Source of the DNA: Virgibacillus ndiopensis
Lineage (GTDB): Bacteria; Bacillota; Bacilli; Bacillales; Amphibacillaceae
Reading direction: 5' to 3'
Length of the DNA stretch: 64,000 nucleotides
Assembly: GCF_900187325.1 (NCBI RefSeq)
Contig: NZ_FZMZ01000006.1
Coordinates: 806,001-870,000, forward strand
Positions 60,228 through 64,000 of the stretch are shown here, piece by piece. The notes under the pieces were generated by a model. It was not told the DNA's origin. It did no database searches and saw only the letters and a program-made list of their open reading frames with translations. Made by a program: the position numbers and the translations under genes. The number at the start of each line of letters is the position of its first letter. The stretch's first letter is position 1.

Positions 60228-61022
60228 TTAAAAATCATCAATAAGATTTTCTAAATTTTGACCGTAATAATCTGTTATCATCTTTTCAAAATCATGAATA
60301 ACTCTATTAATATAGATGTCGTGTCTGATGTAGTTTCGAGTGATTGATACCATCACCGGATGGCTAGATACCACCGAGTGGGGTGAGTCTTCTAATGAAT
60401 GAAGTAATATTGCTTTTTTATTATCAATAACAACAGAGAGCTCTCCATTATGGCGAGATAGCCCTTCGTTATAGTGGTTAAAACAATCCCATGGAACGTC
60501 TATATCTTCCTTATCGAAAATGATGGTTACAATCTTAACTCCACGTTCATATGCTTTTTGAAGTAGGTCCCTTAATAAATCAAATTCTCTTTTCCAACAG
60601 CTTAATATAATTTGAGAATTACACTCGATAACTGCTGTTTGGACAACCTCTATTGAGGATAAATAACCTTTTATTACAAAAAGTTCCGACCAATCTACAT
60701 CACTGCGTGAAGAAACGTCTGCTAGGGAATGGCTTAGAAATTCGTAGTGGTTCATAAATGTGTCTTTTTTGGATTTTAGCAACTCTTTATAAGGGAGAGC
60801 GCTATATCGTACTTGCTTTCCATTATTTCCTCCAGATACGGTAAACACCAAACCCTGATCATTCATCTTTTTTAATGCTTCGTATACCTTTGGGGCAGGA
60901 ACCCCTGATGATTTCGCAATATTATTTCCATTTGATGGTTGATTACTTAAGAGCGAAACATAAATCTTAGCTTCATACTCAGTCATGCCAATTTTCTTTA
61001 AAGTGTTAACTATATCTCCCAT
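60228..61022 (-). CDS. TrmB-family transcriptional regulator
   Basis: A 264-residue regulator: an N-terminal TrmB winged helix (LKKIGMTEYEAKIYVSLLSN...NIAKSSGVPAPKVYEALKKM) and a C-terminal phospholipase-D-like sensor region. AGGAGGG precedes the ATG. It leads the catabolic operon, and dyads in its own promoter suggest autoregulation. Confidence 0.88.
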   Translation of the reverse strand: MGDIVNTLKKIGMTEYEAKIYVSLLSNQPSNGNNIAKSSGVPAPKVYEALKKMNDQGLVFTVSGGNNGKQVRYSALPYKELLKSKKDTFMNHYEFLSHSLADVSSRSDVDWSELFVIKGYLSSIEVVQTAVIECNSQIILSCWKREFDLLRDLLQKAYERGVKIVTIIFDKEDIDVPWDCFNHYNEGLSRHNGELSVVIDNKKAILLHSLEDSPHSVVSSHPVMVSITRNYIRHDIYINRVIHDFEKMITDYYGQNLENLIDDF

Positions 61023-61044
61023 GTCGACCCTCCTTTGAAATTTT

Positions 61045-61093
61045 ACTACCTAGGTAGTATTTATTTTATAAAGTATGTTACTACAAGGGTAGT
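61045..61093 (-). promoter_or_regulatory. Promoter of the TrmB operon with two ACTAC dyads
   Basis: ACTACCTAGGTAGT (61045-61058) is a perfect 14 bp palindrome; ACTACAAGGGTAGT (61080-61093) is a second copy of the same half sites. On the minus strand the second lies in the 17-base spacer between TTGACT (-35) and TAACAT (-10), a classical repressor position. Confidence 0.65.
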
Positions 61094-61146
61094 TAATAGT
61101 CAATTTATTTTTTGTGAATTTCCAAACTAATAATATTTTCTGTTAA

Positions 61147-61448
61147 CTAGGATTTTTCGTGTGAATTGATCGATTCGGACCGTGATGCAAAAGTGAAGGC
61201 TTTTCCTTTTTTCCCTTTTTCACTCGTGATTAAGTTATGTTTAACAAGCGTCTTCCGGGCATCAAGCAATCCTTGTTTGGACAAGCCTGTTAACTGCTCC
61301 ACTAATGCGTTCGGCGCATTAAATCTCCTTTTCCATCCGACTGAATTGTTTATCGCCATCAATGTGTGCCATAAGACAATGGCACTGGTAGGGATTTCGT
61401 CGTTAGCAGCCAGTCCTTAAATGCATTTAGTTCTTTAATATAGTTCAT
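61147..61448 (-). pseudogene. DnaD-like phage replication gene remnant
   Basis: From an ATG at 61448 the frame reads MNYIKELNAFKDWL, then after a one-base shift AANDEIPTSAIVLWHTLMAI, and on through LVEQLTGLSKQGLLDARKTL to a stop at 61147. The order matches the N-terminal winged helix of phage DnaD-type replication proteins. Truncated and frameshifted; the only phage-related trace in the window. Confidence 0.6.
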
Positions 61449-61577
61449 GGAGAATCGATCCTTTCAAAAATGATTTAGATAAGTGGAAGACAAAATGAAT
61501 ACTTCCCATAACAATAAGCGAAATGGGAATAGGGTTAGGTGTCATAGTTTTGGAAAATTTTTTGTTTTTTTAAATCT

Positions 61578-61658
61578 GGGGAGTGAGAGTTTTAGGTGGC
61601 CAATCACCTTTGTGCTTAGTATAGATTAATTTTATAAGGTTTAGTGGCTCACTCTTCA
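61578..61658 (+). ncRNA. Candidate structured leader (three-way junction)
   Basis: GGGGAGTGAG (61578) can pair with CTCACTCTTC (61649). Inside are two hairpins: AGGTG-GCCAAT-CACCT (61594-61609) and CTTAGTATA against TATAAG (61615-61638). The terminator at 61663 follows at once. This layout is that of a riboswitch or protein-binding leader, but it matches no class I know. TTGTGC-N17-TATAAG in the same stretch could instead be a promoter. Confidence 0.35.
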
Positions 61659-61662
61659 ACCC

Positions 61663-61725
61663 TAAAAAATGAGAATGATAGAATGTCTTGATCAAAAGGT
61701 ACTCTATCATTCTCATTTTTTTAAT
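61663..61725 (+). terminator. Terminator/attenuator before the histidine kinase gene
   Basis: AAAAATGAGAATGATAGA pairs perfectly with TCTATCATTCTCATTTTT around a 21-base loop, and more T follow. It lies 55 bases before the kinase start, in the same direction. Confidence 0.8.
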
Positions 61726-61779
61726 ATGGTTTTAATGTTAAGATTTCTATTAAACATCGTTGAATTGGCAGGTGACCAA

Positions 61780-63390
61780 ATGATTCAAAAACTTTTAAAC
61801 GTATCTCTCCAAAAAAAAATAATTGGCTTGGTAGTTGGCATACTTATCTCTTTGATTATTCTTCTTTTTAGTGTTTTTGCTTATTTTGATGCAAATCAAA
61901 TTTTTGCCAATAAAAATAGATTAAGTTTACAAACAGCAAAAACTATTTCTTTAATGCCTTCTGTTAAACAGGCACTACAGCAAGATAATCCTTCCAAATC
62001 ATTGCAATTTTTTAATGAACAACATCGTGTACATAATGATATTGACTTTATCGTTATCCAGAATCATCAAGGTTATATTGTTACCCATCCAAACAAGGAA
62101 TCTATTGGACAATATCAGAAATTCGATGATGGTTATCTTGCCTTGGTCTTCGGGGGCTATTACAATATGGAGTCAGATGAATTTATAGGGCCCTCGATTG
62201 TTGGTAAAGCCCCGATACTATCAGATAAGGGAAATGTATTGGGAGTAGTAACGGTAGGTTTTTTGAAAAAGGGTATTTATGCAACGATTGCTCAACGTCT
62301 TAAGAATATTTTTCTTTTCTCCATTTGGGTAATCGTTATTGGTATTATAGCAAGTTACTTATTAGCAAGACACATTAGAAAAGACACATTAGGTTTGGAG
62401 CCGCGGGAAATAGCGACTCTTTATCGAGATAGAGATTCCGTTTTATCATCGATAAATGAAGGGGTTATTGCGACTGATGAATATGGAAAAATTACGTTAA
62501 TCAATACGTCTGCCAAAAAATTACTAAATCTAACAGATGATCATGGCAATAAGTCGATTTTTAATTTACTTCCTAATCTAAATCTTGACTTTAACTTAGA
62601 ACAACTGAAAGCACAATTGAATAAAGAGGTTCATATTAACGATAAAAATATTATTATAAATCTGGTTCCAATTATTAATGAAGGTAAAAAGGTTGGTACG
62701 GTTACTACTTTTAGAGATAAAACCGAGATTACTGAAATGCTTAATACACTTTCTGAGGTTAAGAAGTACTCAGACGATTTACGCTCGCAGACACATGAAT
62801 TTTCTAACAAAATGCATCTTATTTCAGGTCTACTCCAATTAAAGCGATATGATGAAGTATTGAAAATGGTTCAGCAAGAAGTAGAAACTATTGAAACTAA
62901 TAATCGGATGATTTTTGAACAGATAAAAGACTTCAAAGTACAAGCTGTATTACTTGGTAAGATGAGTAAAGCTTTCGAGAAAAAAGTGAATTTCTCTGTT
63001 GATGAGAGTAGTTCACTACAGGAATTGCCAGCACATATTGAACTCTCTCATTTGATTACAATCATCGGAAATTTACTTGATAATGCATTTGATGAGTTAA
63101 TAAATCAATCAAAACGGTCCGTCGTTTTTTCTACACTTGATATTGGAAATGATATTATTTTTGAGATATCGGATAATGGTAGTGGGCTCAAGTCAGAGCA
63201 AATAGAGAAGATATTCCAGGCTGGATATACGACTAAAAGCAACGGGAATTCAGAACGTGGGTTTGGTTTGTTCAATGTCAAGGAAATAGTAAATTCACTC
63301 CATGGAAGTATTGAGATAGATTCGGGAAGTGACGGTACGACATTTACTGTTTATATTCCAAAATCATTAAAGGGGGATGAAAATGATTAA
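61780..63390 (+). CDS. Sensor histidine kinase, CitA/DctS/DcuS type
   Basis: A 536-residue membrane kinase: helix 1 (about 15-37), an external PAS-like (CitA/DCUS) sensor (about 40-165, FIVIQNHQGYIVTHPNKESIGQ), helix 2 (about 178-200), a cytoplasmic PAS domain (about 220-315), the phospho-acceptor His in SQTHEFSNKMH, and an ATPase domain (NLLDNAFDEL, ISDNGSGL, GFGLFNV). It likely senses a di- or tricarboxylate. The ATG at 61780 follows GCAGGTGA; the frame further up runs into the terminator hairpin. Confidence 0.9.
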   Translation: MIQKLLNVSLQKKIIGLVVGILISLIILLFSVFAYFDANQIFANKNRLSLQTAKTISLMPSVKQALQQDNPSKSLQFFNEQHRVHNDIDFIVIQNHQGYIVTHPNKESIGQYQKFDDGYLALVFGGYYNMESDEFIGPSIVGKAPILSDKGNVLGVVTVGFLKKGIYATIAQRLKNIFLFSIWVIVIGIIASYLLARHIRKDTLGLEPREIATLYRDRDSVLSSINEGVIATDEYGKITLINTSAKKLLNLTDDHGNKSIFNLLPNLNLDFNLEQLKAQLNKEVHINDKNIIINLVPIINEGKKVGTVTTFRDKTEITEMLNTLSEVKKYSDDLRSQTHEFSNKMHLISGLLQLKRYDEVLKMVQQEVETIETNNRMIFEQIKDFKVQAVLLGKMSKAFEKKVNFSVDESSSLQELPAHIELSHLITIIGNLLDNAFDELINQSKRSVVFSTLDIGNDIIFEISDNGSGLKSEQIEKIFQAGYTTKSNGNSERGFGLFNVKEIVNSLHGSIEIDSGSDGTTFTVYIPKSLKGDEND

Positions 63391-64000
63391 CGTAATTATA
63401 GCCGAAGATGATTTCCGAATTGCTGATATTCATGAAAGTTTTCTAAAGAAGGTTGACGGTGTCAAGGTTATTGGGAAAGCAATAACTGGAGAAGAAACTG
63501 TTAATCTAGTAAAGAAAAAAGAAGCGGATCTTTTACTTCTTGATATCTATTTGCCTGATTTTCTCGGAACAGATTTAATTCATAATGTGCGTCAGGTGAA
63601 CCCTGATATCGATATTATTATTGTTACTGCCGCTAAAGAAAAAGATCTGTTAGAGACAAGCTTGCGGAGGGGTGTATTTAGTTATCTAATTAAACCGGTA
63701 ACAATCGAACGCTTTACAGAAGTACTAAATGACTATAAACAGAGGAAAGATCTGCTAGAAACAAAGGAGTATGTTGACCAGGATACGTTAGACAAGCTTT
63801 TTACAACTACACGACCAAAACGGGTGCCTGACGATGCTCTTCCAAAAGGAATTGACCGTATAACATTACAGAACGTTAAGCAATCCATGGAAACTAACAA
63901 CGTACTATTATGGACTGCTGAAGAGATGGGAAAGGAAATCGGTTCATCTAGAACGACTGCGCGCCGGTATTTGGAATACCTGGTATCAGCTGATTATGCA
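63383..64000 (+). CDS. Response regulator, CitB/DcuR type (truncated by window end)
   Basis: 206 codons are visible. A receiver domain with the acidic pair in IIAEDD, Asp54 in LLLLDIYLPD, and Lys in YLIKPV, then a linker and a winged-helix output domain beginning LLWTAEEMGKEIGSSRTTAR. It overlaps the kinase gene by eight bases and has AAAGGGGGATG upstream. The pair probably activates a carboxylate transporter gene outside the window. Confidence 0.9.
   Translation, partial: MINVIIAEDDFRIADIHESFLKKVDGVKVIGKAITGEETVNLVKKKEADLLLLDIYLPDFLGTDLIHNVRQVNPDIDIIIVTAAKEKDLLETSLRRGVFSYLIKPVTIERFTEVLNDYKQRKDLLETKEYVDQDTLDKLFTTTRPKRVPDDALPKGIDRITLQNVKQSMETNNVLLWTAEEMGKEIGSSRTTARRYLEYLVSADYA

Overview
The window is low-GC Firmicute DNA. 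The ribosome binding sites are strong, CcpA-type cre boxes and SigA promoters are present, and the gene families (sigV/rsiV, ykyA, DUF1659/DUF2922, XylR-ROK, DUF6366, MotAB) point to a Bacillaceae genome, probably a Virgibacillus/Oceanobacillus-like genus. The genus is inference; no rRNA or tRNA is present. Most of the window is catabolic accessory chromosome; I see no intact transposase, prophage or CRISPR. || LAYOUT. 0-7.1 kb: a galactitol-type PTS operon (PRD regulator, EIIA, EIIB, EIIC, two zinc dehydrogenases, one small membrane protein), probably for a polyol. 7.1-10.3 kb (minus): a sigV-rsiV-deacetylase-ykyA envelope-stress/lysozyme operon. 10.4-10.9 kb: a DUF1659/DUF2922 pair. 11.0-23.4 kb: a xylose/xylo-oligosaccharide regulon with xylR, an ABC importer (binding protein, two permeases, no ATPase), a GH43 xylosidase, a YesL-like protein, xylA, xylB and a XylE-type symporter. 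Four copies of one promoter/operator module tie it together; the -35 box lies inside the XylR operator, and three copies carry a downstream cre box. 23.4-26.5 kb: hydrolase, repeat array, small genes, HAD phosphatase. 26.6-37.7 kb: a second sugar locus with a LacI regulator, SDR, ABC importer, three Gfo/Idh/MocA oxidoreductases, ThuA and a TIM-barrel isomerase/epimerase, resembling pathways that work through 3-keto-sugars. 38.5-44.7 kb: NERD protein, LysM-NlpC/P60 hydrolase, motAB, a c-di-GMP riboswitch in front of cheX, and an LCP cell-wall ligase. 44.8-47.8 kb: decayed genes (DUF1643, HIRAN). 47.9-53.5 kb: about ten small unrelated accessory genes, almost all in one direction, each followed by a copy of the same ~55-65 bp palindromic element, like a gene-cassette array without an integrase. 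53.5-55.4 kb: S51 peptidase and a sigma factor. 55.7-61.0 kb (minus): TrmB-type regulator, BKACE enzyme, ketopantoate-reductase-like enzyme, SSS symporter with its small accessory protein, and an SDR, i.e. uptake and breakdown of an organic acid. 61.8-64.0 kb: a CitA/DctS-type two-component system, cut by the window end. || STANDOUT STRUCTURE. (1) The cassette-like array. (2) Four intergenic arrays (24.2, 33.4, 37.8, 39.5 kb) built from a ~20 bp unit with core CGCGCAAT. (3) A riboswitch linking c-di-GMP to a CheY-P phosphatase beside the flagellar stator genes. (4) A folded leader plus terminator before the last histidine kinase. Several genes between 26 and 62 kb carry frameshifts or stops; whether these are true pseudogenes or assembly errors cannot be told from the sequence alone.
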